DNA of 64,000 bases from Streptomyces meridianus. GTDB lineage: Bacteria > Actinomycetota > Actinomycetes > Streptomycetales > Streptomycetaceae. Below, in pieces: positions 44,307 through 54,324 of the stretch (position 1 is its first letter; each line of letters starts with the position of its first letter). Location: NCBI RefSeq assembly GCF_023703325.1, contig NZ_JAMQGM010000017.1, positions 62,001 to 126,000 of the forward strand. Direction: 5' to 3'. The position numbers and the translations under genes are program-made. The notes under the pieces were generated by a model. That model saw nothing but the letters and a program-made list of their open reading frames with translations, searched no databases and was not told the DNA's origin.

Positions 44307-45437
44307 GTGAATCTTCAGGGTAGGAACGGACGTGGCATGCGCGCCCTCGCCGTCGGCGCGATCGCCGTCTCCAGCGCACTGGTCCTCACGGCCTGCGGTT
44401 CCGACGACAACAGCGCGGCGAACGGCGTCAACGAGAAGAAGGCCGCGAAGAACATCGAGTGCGCCGGCAAGGGCAAGCTCCTCGCCTCCGGCTCGTCCGC
44501 GCAGAAGAACGCCATGGACGTGTGGATCAAGAACTACATGGCCGCCTGCAAGGACGTGCAGCTCAACTACAACCCCGTCGGCTCCGGCGGCGGCATCACC
44601 CAGTTCACCCAGGGCTCCACGGCCTTCGCGGGCTCCGACTCGGCGCTGAAGCCCGAGGAAGTGGCCGCGTCCAAGAAGATCTGCAAGGGCGGCCAGGGCA
44701 TCAACCTGCCCATGGTCGGTGGCCCCGTCGCCGTCAGCTACAACCTGCCCGGCGTGGACGACCTGGTCCTGGACGCCCCCACGCTCGCCAAGATCTTCGA
44801 CTCGAAGATCAAGAAGTGGAACGACCCGGCGATCAAGAAGCTGAACCCGAAGGCCGATCTCCCCGCCAAGGAGATCCACCCGTTCCACCGCTCCGACGAG
44901 TCGGGCACCACCGCCAACCTGGGCAAGTACCTGGGCAAGGCCGCCCCCGGCGACTGGAAGTACCCGGACGAGAAGGCCTGGCCCGCCAAGGGCGGCCAGG
45001 GCGCGAGCGGCTCCTCCGGCGTCTCCGCCCAGGTCAAGCAGACCGAGGGCGCCATCTCCTACGTCGAGCTCTCCTACGCCACGAGCAACGATCTCTCCAC
45101 GGCGAAGCTCGACACCGGCGCCTCCGAGCCGGTCGAGGTCAGCCCGGAGAACGCCTCCAAGGCCATCGCGGACGCCAAGGTCGTCGGCAAGGGCAAGGAC
45201 CTCGCGCTGGACCTGAACTACGCGACCAAGGCCGAGGGCGCCTACCCGCTGATGCTCGTCACCTACGAGATCGCCTGCGACAAGGGCAACAAGCCCGAGA
45301 GCCTCGACGCCGTCAAGTCGTTCCTCAACTACACCGCGAGCGACTTCGGCCAGGAGGTCCTGGTCAAGGAGGGCTACGCGCCGCTCCCGCCCGAGATCGC
45401 CAAGAAGGTCCGCGAGACCGTCCCGACCCTGTCCTGA
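44307..45437 (+). CDS. pstS: PstS, phosphate-binding lipoprotein
   Basis: 376 residues. Lipobox LVLTACGSDDN (cysteine at position 32) directs lipid anchoring. Phosphate ligands: SGSSAQ, AGSDSALK, RSDESGTT and GSSGVSAQ. High-affinity phosphate uptake. GTG at 44307 has AAGGAACAACGAAG upstream; the longer open frame overlaps the promoter. First gene of pstSCAB and downstream of the PHO box. Confidence 0.97.
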   Translation: MNLQGRNGRGMRALAVGAIAVSSALVLTACGSDDNSAANGVNEKKAAKNIECAGKGKLLASGSSAQKNAMDVWIKNYMAACKDVQLNYNPVGSGGGITQFTQGSTAFAGSDSALKPEEVAASKKICKGGQGINLPMVGGPVAVSYNLPGVDDLVLDAPTLAKIFDSKIKKWNDPAIKKLNPKADLPAKEIHPFHRSDESGTTANLGKYLGKAAPGDWKYPDEKAWPAKGGQGASGSSGVSAQVKQTEGAISYVELSYATSNDLSTAKLDTGASEPVEVSPENASKAIADAKVVGKGKDLALDLNYATKAEGAYPLMLVTYEIACDKGNKPESLDAVKSFLNYTASDFGQEVLVKEGYAPLPPEIAKKVRETVPTLS

Positions 45438-45544
45438 CCGGGTGGACGGCCCTGCGGTGACCCCGCAGGGCCGTCCGGCCGCCGCACGAAACCCATCCGG
45501 TGCACCGCCGCCAGGGGCAACACCCCACCAGACCGGAGACATCC

Positions 45545-46531
45545 ATGGACACACCCACTTCCAAGGCCCCGGCGCCGCCCGAAGCGCCGCAAGGCCGCCG
45601 CACGACCGGAAAGGCCGGAGACCGGGTCTTCCTCGGCCTCTCGCGCGGATCCGGCATCGTCCTGCTCGTGATCATGGCCGCCATCGCGGCCTTCCTCGCC
45701 TACCGGGCGAGCCTGGCCATCTCCAAGGACCAGGCGAACTTCCTCACCGCCTTCGCGTGGAACCCGCAGGGCAACCCGCCCGAGTTCGGCATCGCGATCC
45801 TCGCCTACGGCACCGTGGTGAGCTCGATCATCGCCATGGCCGTCGCCGTCCCCGTCGCCATCGGCATCGCGCTGTTCGTCTCGCACTACGCGCCGCGCAA
45901 GCTGGCGGCGCCGATGGCGTACGTCATCGACCTGCTCGCGGCCGTTCCCAGCATCGTCTACGGCCTGTGGGGCGCCCTCGTCCTCGTGCCCTACCTCGCC
46001 GGGCTCAACCAGTGGCTCGACGAGTACCTGGGCTGGACCTACATCTTCGACAAGACGGGCTCCGGGCCCGCCCGCTCCCTGTTCACCGTCGGTCTGCTGC
46101 TCGCCGTCATGATCCTCCCGGTCATCACCAACGTGATCCGCGAGGTTTTCCTCCAGGTGCCCAGGATGCACGAGGAGGCGGCGCTCGCCCTGGGGGCCAC
46201 CCGCTGGGAGGTCATCCGCATGTCGGTGCTGCCCTTCGGCCGCTCCGGCATCATCAGCGCCTCCATGCTCGGGCTCGGCCGCGCGCTGGGCGAGACGATG
46301 GCCGTCGCAACGGTGCTCTCGCCGAGCTTCGTCTTCTCCGGACACCTGCTCGACCCCGGCGGCGGCACCTTCGCGCAGAACATCGCCGCGAAGTTCAACG
46401 AGGCCGACGCCTTCGGCCGTGACGCCCTCATCGCCTCCGGCCTGGTGCTGTTCGTCATCACCCTGCTCGTGAACGGCGCGGCCCGGCTGATCATCGCCCG
46501 CCGCAAGGAGTACTCGGGAGCAGCAGCATGA
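45545..46531 (+). CDS. pstC: PstC, phosphate ABC transporter permease
   Basis: 328 residues. Six transmembrane segments and the EAA-loop ([32 protein letters not shown]), joining the ATPase. Follows pstS by 107 bases and overlaps pstA by ATGA. ATG at 45545. Confidence 0.95.
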   Translation: MDTPTSKAPAPPEAPQGRRTTGKAGDRVFLGLSRGSGIVLLVIMAAIAAFLAYRASLAISKDQANFLTAFAWNPQGNPPEFGIAILAYGTVVSSIIAMAVAVPVAIGIALFVSHYAPRKLAAPMAYVIDLLAAVPSIVYGLWGALVLVPYLAGLNQWLDEYLGWTYIFDKTGSGPARSLFTVGLLLAVMILPVITNVIREVFLQVPRMHEEAALALGATRWEVIRMSVLPFGRSGIISASMLGLGRALGETMAVATVLSPSFVFSGHLLDPGGGTFAQNIAAKFNEADAFGRDALIASGLVLFVITLLVNGAARLIIARRKEYSGAAA

Positions 46532-47601
46532 GCAACGCACTGATGAACCGGCCCCCGGTCGACGACCGGCCGCAGCCGCCCTCGTTCTCCAAGCGGCGCC
46601 TGCCGCGCTGGGCCCCGGCCGCCATCGCCCTCGTCTCCGTTGCGGCCGGCTGCGGAGCGGGCCTGCTGGCCGGCTGGCAGAGCCGCGTCCAGTGGGGCCT
46701 GATCGCCGCCCTCGTGTTCGTCGCCGGCACCTACCTCGTCACGACCGTCGTGGAGGGAAAGCGCCAGGCCAAGGACCGGATCGCCACCAGCCTGGTCTGG
46801 GTGTGCTTCGTCCTCGCCATCGTCCCGCTGGCCTCGCTGGCCTGGACCACGGTCACCCGCGGCCTGAGGGTGCTCGACGGCTACTTCCTCTCTCACTCCA
46901 TGGCCGGCCTGCAGAACGACGAGCCCGGCGGCGGTGTCTATCACGCGATCATCGGCACGCTCGAGCAGGTCGGTCTCGCCACCCTGATGGCCGTGCCGAT
47001 CGGTCTGCTGACCGCCGTGTACCTGGTCGAGTACGGGCGGGGCAGGCTCGCCAAGGCCGTCACGTTCTTCGTGGACGTCATGACGGGCATCCCGTCGATC
47101 GTCGCGGGCCTGTTCATCCTGTCGACCTGGGTGCTGACCTTCGGCATGGGCTTCTCCGGCTTCGCCGGCTCGATGGCGCTGGCCATCCTGATGATGCCCG
47201 TCGTCGTCCGGTCCACGGAGGAGATGCTCAAGCTCGTCCCGGACGAGCTGCGCGAGGCCTCGCTGGCCCTGGGCGTACCCAAGTGGCGGACCATCCTCAA
47301 GGTCGTCCTGCCGACCGCGGTCGGCGGCATCGCCACGGGTGTGATGCTGGCCGTGGCCCGTATCACCGGCGAGACGGCCCCCGTGCTGCTGCTGGTCTCG
47401 GGGAGCATGTTCATCAACAACGACCCGTTCAACGACGTCCAGTCCTCGCTGCCGCTGTACGTGTTCGAGCAGTACGCGGTCGGAACGCCCGCTGCGGTCG
47501 ACCGGGCCTGGGCCGCAGCCCTCGTCCTCATCGCGATCGTGATGCTCCTGAACCTGCTCGCCCGCGGCATCGCCCGCTGGAAGGCGCCGAAGGCCCGCTG
47601 A
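46528..47601 (+). CDS. pstA: PstA, phosphate ABC transporter permease
   Basis: 357 residues. Longer N-terminus than E. coli PstA with an extra hydrophobic pair (about residues 28-75), then the MetI-type core with EAA motif [28 protein letters not shown]. Start overlaps pstC (ATGA). Confidence 0.95.
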   Translation: MSNALMNRPPVDDRPQPPSFSKRRLPRWAPAAIALVSVAAGCGAGLLAGWQSRVQWGLIAALVFVAGTYLVTTVVEGKRQAKDRIATSLVWVCFVLAIVPLASLAWTTVTRGLRVLDGYFLSHSMAGLQNDEPGGGVYHAIIGTLEQVGLATLMAVPIGLLTAVYLVEYGRGRLAKAVTFFVDVMTGIPSIVAGLFILSTWVLTFGMGFSGFAGSMALAILMMPVVVRSTEEMLKLVPDELREASLALGVPKWRTILKVVLPTAVGGIATGVMLAVARITGETAPVLLLVSGSMFINNDPFNDVQSSLPLYVFEQYAVGTPAAVDRAWAAALVLIAIVMLLNLLARGIARWKAPKAR

Positions 47602-47672
47602 TCCGGGCCCGCACCCCCAGTCGCACTGCACCCCCGGGGCGACCCCCCGGCCCCCCGAAGAGAGTGATTTCC

Positions 47673-48449
47673 ATGGCCAAGCGGATCGATGTCAGCGGAC
47701 TCTCCGCCTTCTACGGCAGCCACAAAGCCATCGACGACATCTCCATGACCGTCGAGCCCTGCTCGGTGACGGCCTTCATCGGCCCGTCGGGCTGCGGCAA
47801 GTCCACCTTCCTGCGGACCCTCAACCGCATGCACGAGGTCACCCCCGGCGGCCGCGTCGAGGGCAAGGTCATGCTCGACGACGAGAACCTGTACGCGTCG
47901 GGCATCGACCCGGTGGCCGTGCGCCGCACGGTCGGCATGGTCTTCCAGCGCCCGAACCCGTTCCCGACGATGTCGATCCGCGACAACGTCACCGCGGGCC
48001 TGCGCCTCAACGGCTCGTACAAGAAGCGCGAGCTGGACGAGATCGTGGAGAAGTCGCTGCGCGGTGCCAACCTGTGGAACGAGGTCAAGGACCGCCTCGA
48101 CCGTCCCGGAGCGGGCCTGTCCGGCGGACAGCAGCAGCGGCTGTGCATAGCCCGGGCCATCGCCGTCGAGCCCGAGGTCCTGCTGATGGACGAGCCCTGC
48201 TCGGCCCTCGACCCGATCTCGACCCTCGCGGTGGAGGACCTGATCGGCGAGCTGAAGCAGCGGTTCACGATCGTCATCGTCACGCACAACATGCAGCAGG
48301 CGGCGCGCGTCTCCGACCGCACGGCCTTCTTCAACCTGAGCGGAATCGGCGAGCCCGGCCGGCTCGTCGAGATCGACGACACCGAGCGGATCTTCTCCAA
48401 CCCGTCGGTCCAGGCCACCGAGGACTACATCTCCGGTCGCTTCGGCTGA
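47673..48449 (+). CDS. pstB: PstB, phosphate ABC transporter ATPase
   Basis: 258 residues. Walker [11 protein letters not shown]-loop FQRPNPFP, signature LSGGQQQR, Walker [13 protein letters not shown] and H-loop THNMQQA are all intact. Couples ATP to phosphate import through PstC/PstA. Starts 71 bases after pstA. A strong bidirectional terminator follows. Confidence 0.97.
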   Translation: MAKRIDVSGLSAFYGSHKAIDDISMTVEPCSVTAFIGPSGCGKSTFLRTLNRMHEVTPGGRVEGKVMLDDENLYASGIDPVAVRRTVGMVFQRPNPFPTMSIRDNVTAGLRLNGSYKKRELDEIVEKSLRGANLWNEVKDRLDRPGAGLSGGQQQRLCIARAIAVEPEVLLMDEPCSALDPISTLAVEDLIGELKQRFTIVIVTHNMQQAARVSDRTAFFNLSGIGEPGRLVEIDDTERIFSNPSVQATEDYISGRFG

Positions 48450-48495
48450 CACCAGGCGTCCTGCGGTGCTGCATGGCGGTGCCACCGCACGGCGA

Positions 48496-48530
48496 AGGGC
48501 CCGCCCCCGAACACACCGGGGGCGGGCCCT
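48496..48530. terminator. bidirectional terminator between pstB and pit
   Basis: Perfect thirteen-base arms (48496-48508 and 48518-48530) with a nine-base loop between the convergent operons. Confidence 0.85.
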
Positions 48531-48602
48531 GCCGCTTTCCCGCTCCCGTCAGCGGCGGTGCCGGGGACGGGAGCGGCTCGGGCGAGGCGTGCGGAGCAGC
48601 GC

Positions 48603-49601
48603 TCAGCCGAAGGCCAGCAGCACGATGCCGTAGCTGGCCGCGGCCACCAGGGCTGCGGCCGGCATCGTGATGAACCAGCCCATGATGATGTTCTTCGCGA
48701 CACCCCAGCGGACGGCGTTGACCCGCTTGGTGGCGCCCACGCCCATGATCGCCGAGGTGATCACGTGCGTGGTCGAGATGGGGGCGTGGAACATGAAGGA
48801 CGCGGTGTACATGACCGAGGCGGCGGTCGTCTCGGCCGCGAAGCCCTGTGGCGGGTCCAGCTCGATGATCCGGCGGCCGAGGGTGCGCATGATGCGCCAG
48901 CCGCCGGCGTAGGTGCCCAGAGACAGCATGGCGGCGCAGGCGAACTTCACCCAGAGCGGGATGGCGTCGCCCTGCTCCTGCACATCGGCGATGGTCAGGG
49001 CCAGGACCACGATGCCCATCGTCTTCTGGGCGTCCTGGAGACCGTGGCCGAGGGCCATGCCGGCCGCCGAGACGGTCTGTGCGATGCGGAATCCCCGCTT
49101 GGCCCGGTGCGGATTGGCCTTCCGGAACATCCACATGATGGCGACCATCACGAGGTAGCCCAGGAGGAGTCCGACCACCGGCGACAGGAACATCGGAATG
49201 ATGATCTTGTCCACGACTCCGGACCAGATGACCACCGTGCCGCCGGCCAGTGCCGCACCGACCATGCCACCGAACAGGGCGTGGCTGGAGGACGACGGCA
49301 GGCCGAAGTACCAGGTGATCAGGTTCCAGACGATCGCGCCCACGAGCGCCGCGAACAGGATGCCCATCCCGGAGCGGCCGGTGGGCGTCTCGATCAGACC
49401 CTCACTGACGGTCTTGGCGACTCCGCTGCCCATGAAGGCACCGGCGAGGTTCATCACCGCGGCCATGGCGAGGGCGGCGCGCGGGGTCAGCGCCCGGGTC
49501 GACACCGACGTCGCGATGGCGTTCGCCGAGTCGTGGAAGCCGTTGGTGTACGTGAAGAAGAGCGCGACCCCGATGGTCACGACGAGCGCGAGCGTGTCCA
49601 C
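48603..49601 (-). CDS. pit: PitA/PitH-type low-affinity phosphate permease
   Basis: 332 residues. Family repeat motifs NGFHDSANAIATSVSTRAL at the N-terminus and the SSSSHALFGGM and ISTTHVITSAIMGVGA repeats in the second half, with about ten helices. Low-affinity metal-phosphate uptake. Six bases after the DUF47 gene, its usual partner. Convergent with pstB. Confidence 0.95.
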   Translation of the reverse strand: MDTLALVVTIGVALFFTYTNGFHDSANAIATSVSTRALTPRAALAMAAVMNLAGAFMGSGVAKTVSEGLIETPTGRSGMGILFAALVGAIVWNLITWYFGLPSSSSHALFGGMVGAALAGGTVVIWSGVVDKIIIPMFLSPVVGLLLGYLVMVAIMWMFRKANPHRAKRGFRIAQTVSAAGMALGHGLQDAQKTMGIVVLALTIADVQEQGDAIPLWVKFACAAMLSLGTYAGGWRIMRTLGRRIIELDPPQGFAAETTAASVMYTASFMFHAPISTTHVITSAIMGVGATKRVNAVRWGVAKNIIMGWFITMPAAALVAAASYGIVLLAFG

Positions 49602-49607
49602 CGGAGG

Positions 49608-50228
49608 TCAGGACTCCTTGACCGCGATGGTCTCGACGGTGTTGGCCACGTGCTCGAAGGCGTCCGCGGCCTCCTCGAGAACGTCCACGATCTGCTTGAG
49701 CTTGAGCACCTCTATGGCCTCGTACGTGCCGTTGAAGAGGTGGGCCAGCAGCTTGCGGTGGATCTGGTCGGCCTGGTTCTCGAGGCGGTTGACCTCGATC
49801 CAGTACTCGGTCAGGTTGTCCATGGTCCGCAGATGGGGCATGGCCTCCGCGGTCAGCTCCGCGGCCCGGGCCAGCACCTCGACCTGCTGCTCGACACCCT
49901 TCGGGAGTTCCTCGATCTGGTACAGGACGACCAGATCGACGGCTTCCTCCATGAAGTCCATGATGTCGTCGAGGCTCGACGCGAGCTTGTAGATGTCCTC
50001 GCGGTCGAACGGCGTGATGAAGGAGGAGTTCAGCTGGTGGAAGATCGCGTGGGTCGCGTCGTCCCCGGCGTGCTCGGCCGCACGCATGCGTTCGGCGATG
50101 TCGGCGCGACCGGCGACGTCCGCGCCGAGCAGTTCCATGAGGAGCTTGGAGCCCGTGACGATGTTGTCCGCGGAAGCGGCGAACATGTCGTAGAAACTCG
50201 TCTCCCTGGGGGTCAGACGAAAGCGCAC
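49608..50228 (-). CDS. DUF47/PhoU-like Pit accessory protein
   Basis: 206 residues, all-helical PhoU-like fold. FRLTPRETSFYDMFAASADN, then LNSSFITPFDREDIYKLASS LDDIMDFMEEAVDL carries the metal-binding helix motif. DUF47 proteins pair with Pit permeases to regulate or assist transport. GTG at 50228. A possible PHO box at 50299-50316 precedes it. Confidence 0.92.
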   Translation of the reverse strand: MRFRLTPRETSFYDMFAASADNIVTGSKLLMELLGADVAGRADIAERMRAAEHAGDDATHAIFHQLNSSFITPFDREDIYKLASSLDDIMDFMEEAVDLVVLYQIEELPKGVEQQVEVLARAAELTAEAMPHLRTMDNLTEYWIEVNRLENQADQIHRKLLAHLFNGTYEAIEVLKLKQIVDVLEEAADAFEHVANTVETIAVKES

Positions 50229-50298
50229 GTGAGGTCCTCAGGGTGCAGCGGTTCGGTCTCGAAGATGCTAAGCGCATCATCCGGCCACTTCGACCGGC

Positions 50299-50316
50299 GT
50301 TCACCAGTGTCGCCCA
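50299..50316. promoter_or_regulatory. tentative PHO box upstream of the DUF47-pit operon
   Basis: GTTCACC at 50299-50305 and a weaker unit TCGCCCA at 50310-50316, 11 bases apart. One good unit only, so a weak call. Confidence 0.45.
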
Positions 50317-50361
50317 TGCGGAAGCGCGTCCGGCAGGGACCCCCGAACAGGAGATGAATTT

Positions 50362-50388
50362 GGGTATCATATACCCACTCGGGGTATA
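50362..50388. promoter_or_regulatory. CsoR-type operator with two nested palindromes
   Basis: TATACCC (50370-50376), five bases, GGGTATA (50382-50388) is the classic CsoR-like operator. A second inverted repeat GGGTAT (50362-50367) / ATACCC (50371-50376) shares its right arm. The csoR gene starts 36 bases downstream, so autoregulation is likely. Confidence 0.85.
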
Positions 50389-50423
50389 TGCCCAGAGGCC
50401 TCGCACCCCACCGGGAGGACGCC

Positions 50424-50786
50424 ATGACGAGCATCGAGGCCGGTCCGTCCGCCCCCGACGGCGACGGACTGTCCGCGGCGGACGCACCGGCGGGCACGGC
50501 CGGACCGCACGGTTACAGCAGCCGGAAGGACCAGCACCTCAAGCGTCTGCGCCGCATCGAGGGCCAGGTCCGTGGCCTCCAGCGGATGGTCGAGGAGGAC
50601 GTCTACTGCATCGACATCCTCACCCAGGTGTCGGCCGGAACCAAGGCCCTGCAGGCATTCGCCCTGCAACTGCTCGAGGAGCATCTGCGTCACTGCGTCG
50701 CGGCCGCCGCCCTCGAAGGAGGCGAGGAGATCGACGCCAAAGTGGCGGAGGCCACAGCCGCCATCGCCCGTCTGCTGCGCACCTGA
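50424..50786 (+). CDS. csoR: CsoR family metal-sensing repressor
   Basis: 120 residues. Helical CsoR fold: HLKRLRRIEGQVRGLQRMVE, with the copper ligands Cys in VYCIDIL and His-Cys in HLRHC, the C-H-C set of copper-sensing members. It releases DNA when bound to Cu(I). Disordered 35-residue N-terminus. No copper ATPase or copZ in the window, so its targets are elsewhere. ATG at 50424. Confidence 0.92.
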   Translation: MTSIEAGPSAPDGDGLSAADAPAGTAGPHGYSSRKDQHLKRLRRIEGQVRGLQRMVEEDVYCIDILTQVSAGTKALQAFALQLLEEHLRHCVAAAALEGGEEIDAKVAEATAAIARLLRT

Positions 50787-50836
50787 GACACCGGCCGGCA
50801 CCGTACGCGGCAGGCCCGGGCGCCGGCGGGCCACTG

Positions 50837-51064
50837 CTACGGCGTGCCGGACCGGTCGGCCCGCCCGCCCTGCGCGGGGGCAGCCCGTCGAGCGGCCGAG
50901 GGCGTGGGGGCGGAGGTGACGTCCAGCACTTCGTCGATACGGTCCGGGCTCAGCCGCCCCTCGGCCACGGCCGAGGCAGCGATCATGAGCTCACTGCACA
51001 GCTCGATCTCGGCAAGAGCCAGATGATCCTGGACGGCGGAGCGGCCACAGGGGGGCACATCCAT
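50837..51064 (-). CDS. 75-residue hypothetical protein
   Basis: MDVPPCGRSAVQDHLALAEI then ELCSELMIAASAVAEGRLSP DRIDEVLDV: a small helical protein, with a disordered tail. GAGGAGGTG directly before the ATG at 51064 is a strong ribosome site. Similar small proteins are common in Streptomyces from memory, function unknown. Confidence 0.75.
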   Translation of the reverse strand: MDVPPCGRSAVQDHLALAEIELCSELMIAASAVAEGRLSPDRIDEVLDVTSAPTPSAARRAAPAQGGRADRSGTP

Positions 51065-51263
51065 CACCTCCTCGTCACGAGCACCGAGCGAGCGCCCCGG
51101 GCTTCTTGTCACGCGGGCCCAGCGTAGGAATCCGGGCCCGCGCCGCGCATGACACGGACGGGTCATTTCCCGGGGCCCATCCGGAGGGTCCACGTCCGGA
51201 TTCGCCCCGGGGAGAAGCCCCCGCCACCGTCACCGTCACACCGCCGAACACCCGGGCCTCTGT

Positions 51264-52133
51264 TCAACCCTCGGGCACGGCGATCCGGCCGGTATAGATG
51301 TCCGCCTCGTCGGGCAGGTCCACCTCGACCGCGGCTCCGAAGTCGTACAGCAGCACCGTGGACACCACCTCGGCCGCCTGCCGCGGCGCCCCCGGAGCCG
51401 GGGAGAACTGGAACCGGTGCCGGACCTTGCGCAACCGTCCGTCCGCGTCGAACCAGGCGTCGAACCGCACCGTGTCCGTCGAGAACCCCTTCGCGGCCGA
51501 CGTCAGGGCGCCGCGGCCGTCCTCCGACGCCTGCGCGGCCCGCGCGATGCTCGCCGTGCCCCGCACGTGCCGGACGCCCACCCCGAGCACCCGGTCCCGG
51601 CCGACGTACGACACGCTCCCGGCGCCCCGCAGCAGCTGCGCGGCCGAGAGCGGGTCGGTCGCGCCCCCGGTCAGCAGATTCCCGTCCGACAGATGCCCGG
51701 TGTCCACCCGCACCCACTTGTCGGCCGGCACCCCGGCCCCGCGGTTCTTCATGTACAGGGCTCCCGGGGCGAGCAGTTCGGTGATCGGCCGGTGCCCGGC
51801 GTCGCCCGCGGCGTCCCTCGGCAGGACGACCCGCAACCGGCCCAGCCGGCGCACGTAGTCGAATGCGCCCCGGCCGCGGATGACCACCCGGGTTCCGCCC
51901 ACGACGGTCTCTATCGAGGTGCCTGCGAGCGAGGAACGGGAGCGGATCAGGACATCGGCCGCGCGACGCACCTCCGCCAGCGACACGGCCGGCGCCACCC
52001 GCGCCGCCGCGGGCCGGTCGTCGGCGACTGCACCCCGGCCCGCACAGCCGGACCCCGCGCCTCCCACGATCAGCGCCCCCGCCACCGCCACCGCAACGGC
52101 CCGGCGCCTCCCCACGTACTGATGCTCCGCCAT
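51264..52133 (-). CDS. lipoprotein, LppX/LprAFG-like
   Basis: 289 residues. A Sec signal with lipobox GAGSGCAG (cysteine about position 30). The extracellular domain (GTRVVIRGRGAFDYVRRLGR, then RVRHVRGTASIARAAQA and FDAWFDADGRLRKVRHRFQF) resembles the LppX/LprG fold that carries lipids in mycobacteria, a distant match. ATG at 52133 is chosen over a longer frame lacking a signal. Confidence 0.78.
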   Translation of the reverse strand: MAEHQYVGRRRAVAVAVAGALIVGGAGSGCAGRGAVADDRPAAARVAPAVSLAEVRRAADVLIRSRSSLAGTSIETVVGGTRVVIRGRGAFDYVRRLGRLRVVLPRDAAGDAGHRPITELLAPGALYMKNRGAGVPADKWVRVDTGHLSDGNLLTGGATDPLSAAQLLRGAGSVSYVGRDRVLGVGVRHVRGTASIARAAQASEDGRGALTSAAKGFSTDTVRFDAWFDADGRLRKVRHRFQFSPAPGAPRQAAEVVSTVLLYDFGAAVEVDLPDEADIYTGRIAVPEG

Positions 52134-52471
52134 CGCCCGTCCACCCCCAGGGAAAGCCGCCGTCCGAGCCCGTTGTGCTAACGACCATCCCCGCCGCACC
52201 GTCACGGCCAGTACCGTGGACGGGTGCTTCGTCAAGCCGGCACGGCCGGCCGCTCACCCGAGCCGGGTCATCGGGTCACCACCGTCGACCAGGGCTCCTT
52301 CGCTGTCGCGCGCTGCTCCTGCGGATGGGCCGGCCCCGCCCGAAGAGCCCGGGAGAAAGCACGCATCGACTCCCGGAACCACACAGAACGGACCACCTAG
52401 GCGGTCACCTCTTCCCCCAGCGCATCCCCGGGCCCTTGTCCACCGGGGCTCTTCCCGGAAAGGTGAGGTGA

Positions 52472-54283
52472 GTGGTGGACGAGGACCGCTTTCCGGAAGC
52501 AGGCCGGCCGTTCGACGGCTGTGCGCGGCACACGCCGCCACCTCCGCGTACCTCCGGCGCCGCGCCGTCCGATCCGTCCGCGGGCGAGGAACGGCTCGCG
52601 TGGCTGAACGAGGCCACCCACAAGATCGGCACCACCCTCGACCTCGAGGTCACCGCGCAGGAATTCGTGGACTTCGTCGTGCCCCGGGTGGCCGACGCGG
52701 CGTCCGTCGACCTGCTGGACTCCGTGCTGCTGGGCGAGGACGGCGTACGCGCCCCGCAGACCCACGTTCCGCCGATCCGAGCCATGGCCCTGTCGTTGAT
52801 CGAGGGCCTGAACCTCGAGCCCGACCCCGTCGGGCAGATCACCCAGCGCGCGGACAACGCCATCCTCATGGAGTGCCTGACGACCCGGAAACCCTTCCTG
52901 GCCAACGGCATCAGCGGGGACCAGTACGAGCGGATCGCGCTCAGCCCCAGCGCTGCCGCCGCCATGCGCCGCGAAGGCGTCCACGCGCTGCTGAAGGTCC
53001 CGCTGATCGCCCGCGGTGTGCTCCTCGGCATCGTCGACTTCGTCCGCGCCCACAATCCGCAGCCGTTCGGCGCCGCCGATGTCGCCCTCGCCCTCGAGCT
53101 GGTCTCCAAGGCCGCGATCTTCATCGACAACGCCCGCCTCTACAGCCGCGAACGCGAGGTCGTGGTGGCCCTGCAGCGCACCATGCTGCCGCGCAGCGCC
53201 CCCGCGACCCCCGGACTCGACGTCGCCACCCACTACTTCCCCACCATCCACCCGGCCGGTGTCGGCGGCGACTGGTTCGACGTCGTGGAACTGCCCGGCG
53301 GCCGCACCGCGCTGGTCGTGGGGGACGTGATGAGCCACGGTCTGGCGGGCGCGGCCACCATGGGCCGGCTGCGGACGGTCGCCCGCACCCTGATGGCCCT
53401 GGACATCGCACCCGAGCGGGTGCTCGCCCGACTGGATCTGGCGGCCCGAGACCTGGAGGAGGATCAGGTCGCCACCTGCCTGTGCGTCGTGTACGACCCC
53501 GCGGACGGCACCTGCACCGTCGCCAGCGCCGGCCACCTGCCCCCGCTCGTCGTCAGCGCCGGCGGCCGGGCCCGGTACGCGGACGTGCCGCCCGGCGCGC
53601 CGCTCGGCGCCGGGGTGATCCCGTACGACCACGTGCGGCTGAAGCTGCCGGTCGGCAGCCGGATGGTCCTCTACACCGACGGGCTCGCCAAGAACCGCGT
53701 CGACGACATCGTCACCCAGCAGGAACGGCTGCGGGTCGCGGTGGAGGGTGAGCAGCCCCCGCTGTCCCGGGCCTGCGACGTCATCATCCAGCGGCTGGGA
53801 GCAGAGGAGCGGATCGACGACGCGGTCGTCCTGGTCGCCGCCGCCCGGCCCCTGGGCGAGCACGAGGAGCAGCGCACCGCCGACCACGGCGACCACGGCG
53901 GCCTGTGCCTCTGGGAGCTCGCCTCGGACGGCAGCGCGGCCCGCGAGGCCCGGCAGCTCGTCCGGGGACAGCTCGACCACTGGGATCTGGCCCACATGTC
54001 CGACACCGTCGAACTGGTCGTCAGCGAACTCGTCGGCAACGCCCTGCGGTACGGCGGCGGCCCCGGCATGCTGCGGCTGCTGCGTCACGACCGGCTCGTC
54101 GTGGAGATATCCGACCAGGGCCCGGACCTGCCGCAGATCCAGCACGCCACGCTCAGCGACGAGGGCGGGCGGGGCCTTCAGCTCATCAACATGCTCTGCC
54201 GGCGCTGGGGTTCCTGCCGGACCGCGGAGGGCAAGGTCGTCTGGGCCGAACAGGACATCCCGGGAGCGCCGTTCGAGTGGTGA
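52472..54283 (+). CDS. GAF - PP2C(SpoIIE) - HATPase regulator
   Basis: 603 residues. GAF-like domain (about 45-225), SpoIIE PP2C phosphatase (GVGGDWFDVVELPGGRTALV VGDVMSHGLAG, SAGHLPPLV, YTDGLAKN, DDAVVLV), and a C-terminal RsbW-like HATPase domain (VELVVSELVGNALRYGGG, GGRGLQLINMLCRRWG). Controls partner-switching of sigma factors. GTG at 52472; a GTG follows at once. Second RsbU-type phosphatase in the window besides 41803-43170. Confidence 0.92.
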   Translation: MVDEDRFPEAGRPFDGCARHTPPPPRTSGAAPSDPSAGEERLAWLNEATHKIGTTLDLEVTAQEFVDFVVPRVADAASVDLLDSVLLGEDGVRAPQTHVPPIRAMALSLIEGLNLEPDPVGQITQRADNAILMECLTTRKPFLANGISGDQYERIALSPSAAAAMRREGVHALLKVPLIARGVLLGIVDFVRAHNPQPFGAADVALALELVSKAAIFIDNARLYSREREVVVALQRTMLPRSAPATPGLDVATHYFPTIHPAGVGGDWFDVVELPGGRTALVVGDVMSHGLAGAATMGRLRTVARTLMALDIAPERVLARLDLAARDLEEDQVATCLCVVYDPADGTCTVASAGHLPPLVVSAGGRARYADVPPGAPLGAGVIPYDHVRLKLPVGSRMVLYTDGLAKNRVDDIVTQQERLRVAVEGEQPPLSRACDVIIQRLGAEERIDDAVVLVAAARPLGEHEEQRTADHGDHGGLCLWELASDGSAAREARQLVRGQLDHWDLAHMSDTVELVVSELVGNALRYGGGPGMLRLLRHDRLVVEISDQGPDLPQIQHATLSDEGGRGLQLINMLCRRWGSCRTAEGKVVWAEQDIPGAPFEW

Positions 54284-54317
54284 GGGCCCGGGCGCTCACC
54301 GCACGGTCCCGGGCCCT
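54283..54317. terminator. bidirectional terminator-like hairpin
   Basis: Perfect ten-base arms AGGGCCCGGG (54283-54292) and CCCGGGCCCT (54308-54317) between convergent genes. Confidence 0.75.
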
Positions 54318-54324
54318 GCGGCGG

